A stretch of 11,998 nucleotides of DNA from Phycisphaeraceae bacterium (GCA_003552605.1 PUNN01000350.1:1-11998), one strand, 5' to 3'; numbered from the stretch's first letter, positions 1 through 8,126 are shown. The notes: generated from the sequence alone by a model not told the origin. Program-made: numbers and translations.

Positions 1-1177
1 CATCACCATCGAGATCGGCCTGCGTGCAGGGGCCGGTGCCGGGTGCGATGCGGCCGCCGCCGGGCACCTCCGGCAGCGGCGCGGTCTGTCTCACGGTGCC
101 GGTGCGGCCATCGATCAGCAGCATCTCGCGGCCGATGGCGATCACGTCGCAGGTGCCATCTTCGCGCGGCGGCAGCTTGTGGATGCGGTCGCCACCACCA
201 GGCCAGGCCGCCGTCCAGCGTACATGGCCCTCGAGGTCAACAAGCGCATGGCTTGCCCCTTCGGGATGATCGAAGCACTTGACCAGCAGTTGAGGCTCGG
301 AAAGCTCCGGCAGCAGCCGGGCGATGGTGATCGAGGCGTTGTGTCGCGGCGACTTCGACAGCGGACCGAGGGCGCCGAGGTCCATGTCGCGGGCGATGCG
401 CGGTGCGGGCAGGTCCACCTGCGGCTTCGAGGTCTCCTCGTGCGGCCGCGCCACCGCGCTCACCGGCCGCCGCGCGCTGAAGTCGGTAACGAATGCCACG
501 CAAGTGGCCCGGGCGCCGCAGTAGCCGGGGCCGGCAAAGGCATAGTCAACACCGGTGAACAGGAAGTGCTCATCGATCCAGGCATGGAAGTTCGACCCCG
601 AGCAGCGCAGCGTCAACCGATAAGGGGTGAACACATCGAGGTGTACCTGCGCCCACCCGATGGTGAGCCATTGATGGTCCTCGCGGCGGTAGAGCACCAC
701 GCGGTCGGGATATTCCAGTGTGAGAAAGTAATATCGCCGCAGGTCCTGCATCCGCGCCACGATCCCCGCCCATGGGGCGATGTGCTCGATGTTGTCCGAG
801 CCCATGCCCGTGGCCACCTCCTCGAGGGCGAAAGTGCCGGTCAGCAGCAGGTCCGCGGGGACGTGGTCACGGGTGAGCAGCGCATGGTCATACCACAAGG
901 TCCAGTTCTTCTGCCAGACATCCTCGGGCACGCGGTCCTCGAAGGCGAAGTGGACTGCACGCTCGCCCTTGAACTTGCGCGACACCTTGACCTGGCTCTT
1001 CTGATGGTGCCATACCAGGGGGGCATCCCAGTGGGCAAACACCCGGTCGTTGTGATCACAGGGGTTGACACGGTCGAACAGCGGGCCATCGATGGCTTCG
1101 GCGATGGGCATCTCGGCGACCAGTTCCCCAGCGGTCAGATCGGGAAGCGGGTGTCGGGCGGGGTTGTAAAGCGTCAT
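1..1177 (-). CDS. ConA-like plus beta-propeller protein, probable polysaccharide-processing (3' end missing)
   Basis: This frame is open from an ATG at 1177 to the left edge: 392 codons with no stop. A GGAAAG ribosome binding site lies 5 nt before the start. Residues about 30-235 look like a concanavalin-A-like sandwich of the kind found in sugar-hydrolase-associated proteins: aromatic strands around RRYYFLTLEY (147-156), and FHAWIDEHFLFTG (197-209) followed by GPGYCGARA. A linker (about 236-275) leads to strand-rich sequence. The last visible residues, QADLDGD, resemble the calcium-loop motif of FG-GAP/VCBS or PQQ-like propeller blades. There is no signal peptide or membrane segment, which suggests a cytoplasmic protein. 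It lies 54 bp downstream of the PL22-like gene on the same strand and is probably the third gene of that operon. The substrate is not recognisable. The coding assignment is strong, the fold moderate and the function inferred only from context. Confidence 0.72.
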   Translation of the reverse strand, partial: MTLYNPARHPLPDLTAGELVAEMPIAEAIDGPLFDRVNPCDHNDRVFAHWDAPLVWHHQKSQVKVSRKFKGERAVHFAFEDRVPEDVWQKNWTLWYDHALLTRDHVPADLLLTGTFALEEVATGMGSDNIEHIAPWAGIVARMQDLRRYYFLTLEYPDRVVLYRREDHQWLTIGWAQVHLDVFTPYRLTLRCSGSNFHAWIDEHFLFTGVDYAFAGPGYCGARATCVAFVTDFSARRPVSAVARPHEETSKPQVDLPAPRIARDMDLGALGPLSKSPRHNASITIARLLPELSEPQLLVKCFDHPEGASHALVDLEGHVRWTAAWPGGGDRIHKLPPREDGTCDVIAIGREMLLIDGRTGTVRQTAPLPEVPGGGRIAPGTGPCTQADLDGD

Positions 1178-1231
1178 AGGGACTTTCCGGTGATCAGATG
1201 AGGGTGTTGCATTGCCGGCTATGGCGTGGCT

Positions 1232-2338
1232 TCAAGTAAGGCTGAGTGAGTAAAGCTGCGGCCAACCCGTTGCCGCGTGGTTGAAAAAGATGCGACTTTC
1301 ATCACGCGCAAACACGGGATGGATGTGTGTTCCGTTCTGATGGTCGCGCTTCTCATGACGGCCGCGAGCGAGCACCTCGTGGCGGCCGGTGTCTACGTCG
1401 TAAAGCAGCACACTGCCATCGCCCGGCTCGGGATGATCGAAAACATCGGTCAGAACGCGCTTCTCGTCGCTGTCAAGTGAGGAATGAATGCCGATGAAAT
1501 GCTCGATGAACGGTTCTGCACGCCCACCATCGAGCGGGAAGCGGACAAGGTCCTGCCCATCACCATCGGGACGGGGATTGTGGGCGATGAGGTATCGCCC
1601 GGAGGGTGCCCACATCGGATGATGGCCAAACTCGCCGAGATACTTCAAATTCGAGCCATCGGCATCCACGAGGACCAAAGACTTGATCTTGACCGGTGGA
1701 TGTTCGGCTCCCTCGGCGGTCTTGACAGCCCGTTCGTTGGTCAGCACGGCGAACAGCCGCTGTCCATCGGGCGACCACTTGGGATTCTGCAAACGCAGCA
1801 GTTGAGCATCACATTGATCGCGCAGCGGATGCGACCTCATGATCGTGTCGACATCCACGATCGGGCGAACCTCATCGGTGGTGACATCCCACGACAGCAG
1901 CGCCCACCGCGGGTCGGCGAATTCACCAGAAAGTTCGTGCAACTGCCGGTGGGCGATGCCGAGCCCGGTGCTGGGGTGGAAGCTTCGCACCTCGATGTCG
2001 ACATCGCGGTGCGTTCCATCATCGAGATTGACAATGCGCGTGATCGTCGGGGGCGCCTTATGCGGGCAGTAGCCGATGCGGCCGCGGCCGAGCCAGGCGT
2101 GGCTGGCGCCGATGTGGCCGATCGCATGCTCGGCCCGGCCAACCTCGCAAACGTTGCCGCCATCCCCATCACAGACCAGCACCGTGCCCGCTCCCGGGAT
2201 GGCCTCATCATCAAACTCGAAATAGATGAGCCTGTCGCCGCCGGGCTCCTCGACGGGCACATCGTAATAGCGATGCACCGCAGGCCCCTTGCCCCGCGAG
2301 AGTTGCACCAGCGGCCGCTCGGTTCGTGGGGCGCTCAT
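1232..2338 (-). CDS. PL22-like (oligogalacturonate lyase-type) beta-propeller protein
   Basis: The 368-residue protein is built of TolB/PD40-like propeller blades: PKWSPDGQRLFAV (186-198), HHPMWAPSGRYLIA (239-252), and IHSSLDSDEKRVLTD (284-298). It ends with HIHPVFARDESRIFFN (338-353) and a final QLYSL strand. Oligogalacturonate lyases (PL22) share this seven-bladed architecture. They bind a metal through histidines that include a C-terminal HxH pair and a nearby Gln; here H285, H338 and H340, with Q334/N335 just before, could be the equivalents. That mapping is my inference. PL22 enzymes cleave short oligogalacturonides in the cytoplasm by beta-elimination, and the lack of a signal peptide agrees. 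The ATG at 2338 overlaps the stop of the upstream DUF1961 gene (ATGA), so the two are probably translationally coupled. The alternative is a non-catalytic propeller or a lyase for another uronate-containing oligosaccharide. Confidence 0.78.
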   Translation of the reverse strand: MSAPRTERPLVQLSRGKGPAVHRYYDVPVEEPGGDRLIYFEFDDEAIPGAGTVLVCDGDGGNVCEVGRAEHAIGHIGASHAWLGRGRIGYCPHKAPPTITRIVNLDDGTHRDVDIEVRSFHPSTGLGIAHRQLHELSGEFADPRWALLSWDVTTDEVRPIVDVDTIMRSHPLRDQCDAQLLRLQNPKWSPDGQRLFAVLTNERAVKTAEGAEHPPVKIKSLVLVDADGSNLKYLGEFGHHPMWAPSGRYLIAHNPRPDGDGQDLVRFPLDGGRAEPFIEHFIGIHSSLDSDEKRVLTDVFDHPEPGDGSVLLYDVDTGRHEVLARGRHEKRDHQNGTHIHPVFARDESRIFFNHAATGWPQLYSLSLT

Positions 2339-3024
2339 TCGGCCACTACCTTCCAGACCTTCAAGTCGCTGTACTCGGCGATGAGCGGTGCCATCTGACG
2401 CAGGCCGATGCGCCCTTCACCGAGCACGGGCCCGTAGGTCCCGCCATCATCGGTCCAGTCGTAGACAAGCAGATCATTCACAAGAAACTGGATGCGCGCC
2501 CCGTACTTGACCACCTCGATGCGGTAGTCCTCGGCCACATCCTGGACCGAGGCGATGGGGTCACCGCCGGAGCAGACCAGGTGAAAGCCGTGGCTCTTTC
2601 TCAGGTTGCAGGTCTGGAAGTGGCGCTCGTCAGGGTTCTTGCGGCGGAAGTAGGAGGCGTGGTAGGCATTGATGTCGCCGCTGTGATACTGGCGGTATTC
2701 GCCCGTCCGCTTGGCAAGGGCGGGGTCGAAAAGGTCTTCCCCCTTGCGGCCGGCCGCACAGAACCAGAACATCGCCAGCCCCGGCTCGCGCAGCGGCCTG
2801 AAGATCCAGGAAACGGCAATGTCAGCGGGAAACACCTGCGGACACCAGAACAGGTAGTTGGCAGCCTGCCCTGCCTTCGGGTCCATTCCGTTTTCCAGCC
2901 GCAAGCGGCCCTGCGGGAAGCTGGTCACCGGCTGGCCCTCGGCGATCCAGTCGCTGATATCCGAGGGGGAGGCGAGGGGGTTTTCGTAGAGCAGTTCCCG
3001 TCGTTGGACACCGGATGCGGGCAT
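2335..3024 (-). CDS. DUF1961 family protein
   Basis: I recognise the DUF1961 (PF09224) pattern. It includes EPGLAMFWFCAAGRKGEDLF, then the block QYHSGDINAYHASYFRR, then the CNLRKSHGFHLV block, a WTDDGGTYGPVL stretch and GRIGLRQMAPLIAEYSDL near the C terminus. The family has a ConA-like jelly-roll fold, is found next to sugar-metabolism genes, and has no firmly established reaction. I chose the ATG at 3024 (229 aa) because GAGGAG lies 6 nt upstream. The frame extends back to a GTG at 3060, but the extra residues are unlike the family and that codon lacks a well-spaced binding site. It is the promoter-proximal gene of the minus-strand unit, overlaps the PL22-like gene by 4 nt, and is divergent from the AraC-type gene. 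A role in binding or modifying the same oligosaccharide is inference. Confidence 0.88.
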   Translation of the reverse strand: MPASGVQRRELLYENPLASPSDISDWIAEGQPVTSFPQGRLRLENGMDPKAGQAANYLFWCPQVFPADIAVSWIFRPLREPGLAMFWFCAAGRKGEDLFDPALAKRTGEYRQYHSGDINAYHASYFRRKNPDERHFQTCNLRKSHGFHLVCSGGDPIASVQDVAEDYRIEVVKYGARIQFLVNDLLVYDWTDDGGTYGPVLGEGRIGLRQMAPLIAEYSDLKVWKVVAE

Positions 3025-3065
3025 GATTGGCTCCTCGGCATGTGCGGCACAGGCGGCCACACGAG

Positions 3066-3107
3066 TTTCGCCTGACTCTCCAGCACCCTATCAGGCGTTA
3101 GAGTCCC
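3066..3107. promoter_or_regulatory. Nested inverted repeats, candidate AraC-family operator
   Basis: In the 126-bp divergent gap, CGCCTGA (3069-3075) and TCAGGCG (3091-3097) form a perfect 7-bp inverted repeat around 15 nt. A second, overlapping pair, GACTCT (3074-3079) and AGAGTC (3100-3105), spans 20 nt. Position between the regulator and its presumed target operon suggests an operator. The repeats also lie in the presumed 5' leader of the DUF1961 transcript, so an RNA hairpin is the alternative. No clear -35/-10 pair was found in the gap. Confidence 0.42.
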
Positions 3108-3150
3108 CCGCCTCCGCCATCGCCCGGAAGATTTGCGGTATTCTCCGGTG

Positions 3151-4044
3151 ATGAAAGCCAAAGCCAGCCGTCGTGCTTCCAAGGCCTCGGTGTCCGCCGC
3201 CGCGCCTGTTCGCCAGGGCATCGAGTTCGAACGCCGTGAATCGCCCACGCCACCCACTTATGCCGGTCATGCGGCGAGTTTCTTCCACCGCGTGGCGGAG
3301 GGGGCAATCGACCTGGTCACCCCTTCCGGAAACATCCACCTTGGCGCAGGGGCTTTGATTCTGACCCCCGGCGGGGTGCCTTACAGGCTGGTCACCGGCC
3401 GCGGCGGGTGGTCGGTGATAGATACATTGCGGGTGCGGGCCTCGGCCTTCGCCCTGTCCGTGCCGGCCGATGCCGATGCCTGGTGGGTGCTGATGGACCT
3501 CAAACGCCGGGCGCTTCTTTGCGGTCCGCAGCTTGCGTTCGAGCCATCCACGGGTGAGTGCATTGCTGAACTTTTCACCCGCATGCACGGCGCCGCCGCG
3601 CGGCCGTTGGCGCAGCGCCGGATGCGCCTGAAGGCGGCCACGTTCGAGCTGCTCGCCGTACTCGGGCCCGATCCTGTCCTGGTGGAATCTCCGCCCACCG
3701 CCGCGGCCGCTCCCCCCCTGCCCGCGCGGTTGCGCGCGTTGCTTTGGCACATGGAAACGCATTTCACCGACGATTGCGCTGTGCCACGGCTCGCCGACCG
3801 GATGGGGCTCAAGCCGAGCCAGTTCCATGCCCTGTTCAAGCACCACACCGGGCAGACACCCAATCAGTACCTCATGCGCCTGCGCATCGGCCATGCCTGC
3901 CGGCTGCTGACCGAAACCGACATCGGTGTGCTCGAGGTTGCCGATGCCTGCGGCTACCACAGCCTCAGCCAGTTCTACGCCGGGTTCAGAAAGGTCATGT
4001 GCTGCACGCCGGGTGACCTGCGGCGCAGAATGCCGGATTCATGA
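3151..4044 (+). CDS. AraC family transcriptional regulator
   Basis: The C-terminal third (about residues 190-297 of 297) is a standard AraC/XylS double helix-turn-helix. The first helix region, VPRLADRMGLKPSQFHALFK, spans 211-230. The second runs through VADACGYHSLSQFYAGFRK (263-281) and ends in the family's TPGDLRRR. The N-terminal part (about 45-100) looks like a short cupin-type effector domain, with LVTPSGNIHLGAGALILTPG then GVPYRLV. It is transcribed away from the DUF1961/PL22-like operon and is the obvious candidate to control it in response to a sugar. The start is uncertain. ATG 3151 is preferred, but it has no good ribosome binding site; GTG 3148 and TTG 3133 are in frame. A TATTCT at 3139-3144 would put transcription initiation near the ATG, so a leaderless mRNA is possible. 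Confidence 0.9.
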   Translation: MKAKASRRASKASVSAAAPVRQGIEFERRESPTPPTYAGHAASFFHRVAEGAIDLVTPSGNIHLGAGALILTPGGVPYRLVTGRGGWSVIDTLRVRASAFALSVPADADAWWVLMDLKRRALLCGPQLAFEPSTGECIAELFTRMHGAAARPLAQRRMRLKAATFELLAVLGPDPVLVESPPTAAAAPPLPARLRALLWHMETHFTDDCAVPRLADRMGLKPSQFHALFKHHTGQTPNQYLMRLRIGHACRLLTETDIGVLEVADACGYHSLSQFYAGFRKVMCCTPGDLRRRMPDS

Positions 4045-4108
4045 CCGGTCCCCGTCCGCATCCCCATCATCGCCTCGTAGGCCGCGAGTGATGCCTGCAT
4101 CGGCTTGC

Positions 4109-5257
4109 TCAGCGATGGCGCTGCGGCCGCGGCGCGCGGCCGGGGGTGGCCACGGCTGCGATTTCAAGGCCATCACCGTCGACGTTTTCATTGAGCCGGT
4201 GCCACGCGAGGCCCGCAATCATCGCCGCGTTGTCAAGACACAACGCCATCGGCGCCAGCCGTACCGGGATGCCGCATCGGTGCTCGAGTGCCACAGCTTC
4301 ACTTCGCAGCAGCGAGTTGGCCACCACACCGCCCCCCATCAGCAACGAGCGGGGCGGGTGGCCGGCTGATGCCATCTGCGCGATGCCGCGTTCAACCTTG
4401 GTCATGAGCGTCTCGATCGCGGCCTCCTGGAAGGCCCGGGCCAGATCGCAGCGATCCTGCTCAGGCAGGTCCTCGGCCGACCGCTCGAAACGCGACTGGC
4501 GCCCACGGCCGACCGGCCGGCCACGGACCTTGTAGAGCAGCGCCGTCTTCAGCCCGCTGAAGGAGAAGTCGAGACTGTCCGGTGCCAGCAACGATCGCGG
4601 CAGCCGGTGCCGGCCACTGCGGCCGCGCGCAGCAGCGCGGTCCACCGCCGGGCCGCCCGGATACCCCAGCCCCAGGATCACCGCCGCCTTGTCGTAGGCC
4701 TCACCCACCGCATCATCGATGGTGGCCCCGAGCACGGTCGGGGAAAGGGGCGAATCAACCCGATACAGGGTTGTGTGGCCGCCACTGACCACCAGCCCGA
4801 GCGCGGGATAGCACGATGACCCAGCCGCAGGCGCATCCTCGTCCGCCTGTCCCATCTTGCCCGGCGCGGCAAGGTCATTCCGCGGCGCCGGCATGGTCGC
4901 GGCGTAGAGGTGGGCCTGAACGTGGTCGATCCCGATCAATGGCCGCTGAATCGCCCACGCCATCGCCTGTGCAGCGCTGACCCCCACCAGCAGCGACCCG
5001 ATCAGCCCCGGCCGGTTGCCCACCGCCACGGCATCGAGTTGCTCCACGCTGGCGCCCGCCTCATCGAGCGCGCGTTGCATCACGGGCCAGAGCCGTTCGA
5101 GGTGGGCGCGGCTGGCGATCTCCGGCACCACCCCCCCATACTCGGCGTGCAGATCATGCTGCGATGCGATGATGTTGGAACGCACCCACCGGCCGCCGTC
5201 GACCACGGCCGCGGCGGTTTCATCGCAACTGCTTTCGAGTCCGAGGATCGTGCTCAC
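4109..5257 (-). CDS. tsaD: tRNA N6-threonylcarbamoyladenosine (t6A37) synthase subunit TsaD
   Basis: TsaD transfers the threonylcarbamoyl group to A37 of ANN-decoding tRNAs in the cytoplasm, together with TsaB and TsaE, using TsaC product. Family motifs in order: GLESSCDETAAAVV (6-19), GGVVPEIASRAH (41-52), the metal-binding HxxxH (H112, H116), VSGGHT (157-162), GYPGGPAVDR (198-207), FSFSGLKTA (231-239), MGGGVVANS (307-315) and CLDNAAMIA (340-348) with the metal-ligand Asp342. The protein has 382 residues against about 337 in E. coli. The excess is an Ala/Pro/Asp-rich insert at about 123-149, a basic stretch at 244-258 and an Arg-rich tail. The start is GTG at 5257, overlapping the protease stop codon (GTGA), so expression is likely coupled to the upstream gene. 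TsaB, TsaC and TsaE are not in the window. Confidence 0.97.
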   Translation of the reverse strand: MSTILGLESSCDETAAAVVDGGRWVRSNIIASQHDLHAEYGGVVPEIASRAHLERLWPVMQRALDEAGASVEQLDAVAVGNRPGLIGSLLVGVSAAQAMAWAIQRPLIGIDHVQAHLYAATMPAPRNDLAAPGKMGQADEDAPAAGSSCYPALGLVVSGGHTTLYRVDSPLSPTVLGATIDDAVGEAYDKAAVILGLGYPGGPAVDRAAARGRSGRHRLPRSLLAPDSLDFSFSGLKTALLYKVRGRPVGRGRQSRFERSAEDLPEQDRCDLARAFQEAAIETLMTKVERGIAQMASAGHPPRSLLMGGGVVANSLLRSEAVALEHRCGIPVRLAPMALCLDNAAMIAGLAWHRLNENVDGDGLEIAAVATPGRAPRPQRHR

Positions 5258-6894
5258 GGCTGCTCGACCGGCGCCTCTTCGCCCTGTTCGATCCCGGACG
5301 GGTCCACCTCGCCATCGTCATCCACCTCGTCCGGCAGCGGCGGGGCCTGCTCGTCGAGCCGTTCGAGTTCATCGATCAGCATCTCGACGTCTTGTTCATC
5401 TTCCGTGGCATCGATGTCGTTGGCGGCTTCGGGGTCATCCTCATCCTCTTCACGGGTGATGCGCTCGAGCTGATCCTCGATTTCCTCGAGCCGTTCACCG
5501 AGCAGCTCGCGCTGCTGCTCGAGATTGCGCCGCCGCGCTTCGAAGGCAAGCAGGTCACCAGCCTCCTCGCCTACCTTCGGCCATTCACCGTCGGCAATGC
5601 GACCGAGGATGGCCCGGTGGGCGGCGGCAAGCTGCGGATCGCTGAGCTCTTGTTCAATCCAGTCCGGCGTCACCGCCTCGCGCTGCTGATTGTTGTCGGG
5701 CCGAAGGGCATCGAGGTCCCGGCGAACCTCGCGCATCCTGCGGACCTGCTGCGATGACATCGGCACGTAATTGCCCTCATCGGGATCGACACCCCACACC
5801 TCGCTATCGGGCATGCGGTTGATGTTGCGACCGCCGGGCAGGTAATAGTGGGCGTTGGTGATCTTCAATGCCCCGAGCCCGTTCTGGAGAGGGATGACCT
5901 CCTGCACGCTCCCCTTGCCGAACGTCCGCGTGCCGACGATCGCCGCGCGGCCATGGTCGCTGAGGGCACCGGCAAGAATCTCGGATGCCGAGGCACTCGC
6001 CTCGTTGGCCACGACGACAATCGGCACACCCGCCATGGATTCACCTTCACGCGCCCGGTAGGTCCGCGCAATGTCATCACGCCGTCCACGCACTTCCACG
6101 ACCTGCTTTTCACCATCAAGGAACAGGCTCGCCACATCCACGGCGGAGCTGAGCAGGCCGCCCGGGTTGAATCGCACATCGAGGACCAGCCCCGCCGGGT
6201 CCTCGCCCATCAGGTCATCAAGCACCTGCTCGAGGTCCGATGCGGTCTGGCGGGTGAACTGGGAAATCCGGATATACCCGATGCGGTTTTCGTCATCGAA
6301 CAGGTACTTCCATCGCTGCTCGTCGCCGCGGAGCAGCCCGCGCACGGTCGGCACGCTGATGTCATCACGCTCGATGGTGATCTCGGCCTCCTCGCCCGTC
6401 TCGTGCCGTACGCGAATGGTCACCTCGGTGCCCCGCTCGCCACGCAGGCGATTGACCACATCGTTGATGTTCATCCCCCGCGTGTCTTCGCCCTCGATCT
6501 CGAGGATCACGTCACCGGCCATGACCCCGGCACGGTAGGCCGGGGAGTCATCGAGCGGTGAGACGATGCGGGGGCGGTCGTCGATGACCTCGACCGTGGC
6601 GCCGATGCCGGAGAACCGGCCGGTCACCTGCTCATCCCACTGCTGAAGGTCCTCGGGCGGAATGTAAGTGGTGTGCGGATCGCCGAGCGATTCGGCCATC
6701 GCCTTGGCCGCAGCCCGCATCATCGCATCTTCATCGGGCTCTTCCACAAAATGCTCGAGGATGAGGTGGCGAACCTGCGTCAGCAGGAACAACTGGTCAT
6801 CCCACTGCCGCATCGGCGTGGTCTTGGCCACGACGACGAACAGGCCGAAAGCGAGCAGGATGATCGCGAGCGATCGGATGAGTTGTCGGTTCAT
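5254..6894 (-). CDS. S41 family C-terminal processing peptidase (CtpA/Prc-like), membrane anchored
   Basis: This is a serine protease of the carboxyl-terminal processing type that acts in the periplasm or cell envelope. One hydrophobic segment (about 6-23) is an uncleaved anchor or signal peptide. A helical N-terminal part includes GDPHTTYIPP (71-80). A PDZ domain covers about 93-180 (SGIGATVEV, SPAYRAGVMAGDVILEIEG). The S41 core covers about 195-365: GLVLDVRFNPGGLL, ASASASEILAGALSD, and TRTFGKGSVQ. Ser302 and Lys327 are 25 residues apart, as in known Ctp Ser/Lys dyads. After about residue 385 comes a long charged helical region (coiled coil near 450-480) and a very acidic Asp/Glu/Pro tail (480-546), longer than in basic CtpA proteins. 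The start is ATG 6894 with GGGAG 7 nt upstream. Its stop overlaps the tsaD start. Confidence 0.96.
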   Translation of the reverse strand: MNRQLIRSLAIILLAFGLFVVVAKTTPMRQWDDQLFLLTQVRHLILEHFVEEPDEDAMMRAAAKAMAESLGDPHTTYIPPEDLQQWDEQVTGRFSGIGATVEVIDDRPRIVSPLDDSPAYRAGVMAGDVILEIEGEDTRGMNINDVVNRLRGERGTEVTIRVRHETGEEAEITIERDDISVPTVRGLLRGDEQRWKYLFDDENRIGYIRISQFTRQTASDLEQVLDDLMGEDPAGLVLDVRFNPGGLLSSAVDVASLFLDGEKQVVEVRGRRDDIARTYRAREGESMAGVPIVVVANEASASASEILAGALSDHGRAAIVGTRTFGKGSVQEVIPLQNGLGALKITNAHYYLPGGRNINRMPDSEVWGVDPDEGNYVPMSSQQVRRMREVRRDLDALRPDNNQQREAVTPDWIEQELSDPQLAAAHRAILGRIADGEWPKVGEEAGDLLAFEARRRNLEQQRELLGERLEEIEDQLERITREEDEDDPEAANDIDATEDEQDVEMLIDELERLDEQAPPLPDEVDDDGEVDPSGIEQGEEAPVEQP

Positions 6895-7037
6895 GGCAGG
6901 GCTCCCGAATAAGCGAAAACAGGCGGTGCGGCCACCTCATCGCAACCGAACCCCGGCGGCCGCCACCCGGCATGGCGGGATGGCCGGATCACGTCGACGG
7001 CGGGGCATTGTAGGGCGTCAACCGGCTCGCCCACGCA
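6895..7037 (-). promoter_or_regulatory. Protease upstream region: -10-like TACAAT and a hairpin
   Basis: Between the kinase stop and the protease ATG, the minus strand carries TACAAT (7012-7007), a 5/6 match to a sigma70 -10 box, but no -35 hexamer at 16-18 nt. A CCGCCA/TGGCGG inverted repeat (6960-6965 and 6973-6978, 7-nt loop) lies in the would-be leader. It has no T-run, so it is not a clear terminator of the kinase gene. The promoter is tentative. Confidence 0.25.
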
Positions 7038-8024
7038 TCACTGCTGCGATGCCGCTAACGCGGGCGGGCACGGGGTAGCAGCGTCTTCCCCTTCGGCTGG
7101 TCCCGCAGTGCCCGATACGGCATTGAGCAGGTCATGGACCGCTTCGGGCGTGGCGAGGGCATCACGATTGCCCTTCCCCCGGCACTTGACCGCCGCCACG
7201 GCCATGGCGAAGGCGAGCACCCGCTCGCGGGGCCAACCGGCCAGCACGCCGTGGATCAATCCACCGCAGAACGCATCACCGGCCCCGGTGGTGTCTACTG
7301 CCCCGCCGATATTGAATGCGGGCAGGTGATCCAGCCCCGCGGAATCGGCCGCCCAGGCGCCGCGATCGCCATCGGTGATCGTCACCAGCCGCGGCCCCCG
7401 CAAAAGCAGATCACCGGCGGCGATCTCCGGGTCATCAGACCCTGTCAACGCCAGCAGCGACCGGCGAGGAAGGTTCACCACATCGCAAACCCCCAGAAGC
7501 CGCGACAGCCCCGCCTTCGGCGAGCCGGCATCCAGGAACACCACACATCCGCGGGCACGAGCGCGGCGGGCCAGTGCAAGCGCCAGGTGCCCGGGGTAGC
7601 CATCCAGATGCACGGCCGTCACCCCATCCAGGGCCGATCCGGGCAAATCCCCGGCAGTAGGAGGATTCGAGGCCCGCTGGTATGCGATGGTCCGCAGGCC
7701 GGTGGCCTCGTTGACCCAGACATGAGCGAACCCGCTGCGGCAGTCCGCCCGCCGCGGACTCCATCGCCGGTCGATGCCCTCCCGGTCGAGGTCGGCCTCG
7801 ATCAGTTCACCGAAGCTGTCATCCCCCCACGCGCCGATGAAGCGGCAGTGGTGCCCGAGCCGCCGGAGTTGTGCCAAGGCGGTGGGGACCGGCCCGCCGA
7901 CCTGCAAGTGGTCCTCGAGCACCTCCACCTTCGTGTCCGCCACCGGCTGCGCGGGCAGCATGAGCAGGTGGTCGACCACGACCGTCCCGAGCCCGAGGAC
8001 AACGGCATTTCCCGCATTCACCAT
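7038..8024 (-). CDS. PfkB family carbohydrate kinase
   Basis: This is a ribokinase/PfkB-family ATP-dependent sugar kinase, 328 residues from ATG 8024. The N terminus is a typical first strand (AVVLGLGTVVVDHLL, 7-21). The first PfkB signature region, QVGGPVPTALAQLRRLG (41-57), leads into FIGAWGDDSFGELI (62-75). The ATP and anion-hole motif DTTGAGDAFCGGLIHG is at 244-259, with catalytic Asp250 in GAGD. The CRGKGNRDALATPEAV stretch near the C terminus is a common PfkB ending. A low-complexity Ala/Pro tail follows (about 305-328). The frame runs back to a possible start at 8081, but those residues are unlike the family. No strong ribosome binding site precedes ATG 8024, and GTG 8021 is possible. 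The substrate cannot be told from sequence; a hexose, pentose or keto-sugar is open. It is probably transcribed separately from the protease gene. Confidence 0.9.
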   Translation of the reverse strand: MVNAGNAVVLGLGTVVVDHLLMLPAQPVADTKVEVLEDHLQVGGPVPTALAQLRRLGHHCRFIGAWGDDSFGELIEADLDREGIDRRWSPRRADCRSGFAHVWVNEATGLRTIAYQRASNPPTAGDLPGSALDGVTAVHLDGYPGHLALALARRARARGCVVFLDAGSPKAGLSRLLGVCDVVNLPRRSLLALTGSDDPEIAAGDLLLRGPRLVTITDGDRGAWAADSAGLDHLPAFNIGGAVDTTGAGDAFCGGLIHGVLAGWPRERVLAFAMAVAAVKCRGKGNRDALATPEAVHDLLNAVSGTAGPAEGEDAATPCPPALAASQQ

Positions 8025-8126
8025 CCACACACCATAGCCCGCCGGTGGGCACGTTGCATGACGGTGGCGGCAGTGGCACACAATCAGGACACATAAGACT
8101 TTTTAATGGCGCCCGGGTGGCCCCGA

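Noticed and set aside
179..1201. 340-codon plus-strand open frame
   Set aside because: The opposite strand has an uninterrupted frame with aromatic strand patterns, a ribosome binding site and operon context; the plus frame is Arg/Gly-rich shadow sequence.
1484..2398. 304-codon plus-strand open frame opposite the PL22-like gene
   Set aside because: Shadow of the minus-strand gene; no recognisable motif and no ribosome binding site.
3025..3060. Upstream GTG start for the DUF1961 gene, giving a 12-residue extension
   Set aside because: The ATG at 3024 has a well-placed GAGGAG site and the extension is unlike family members.
7134..8096. 320-codon plus-strand open frame opposite the kinase gene
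   Set aside because: Antisense to a clear PfkB kinase with GAGD motif; no protein pattern of its own.
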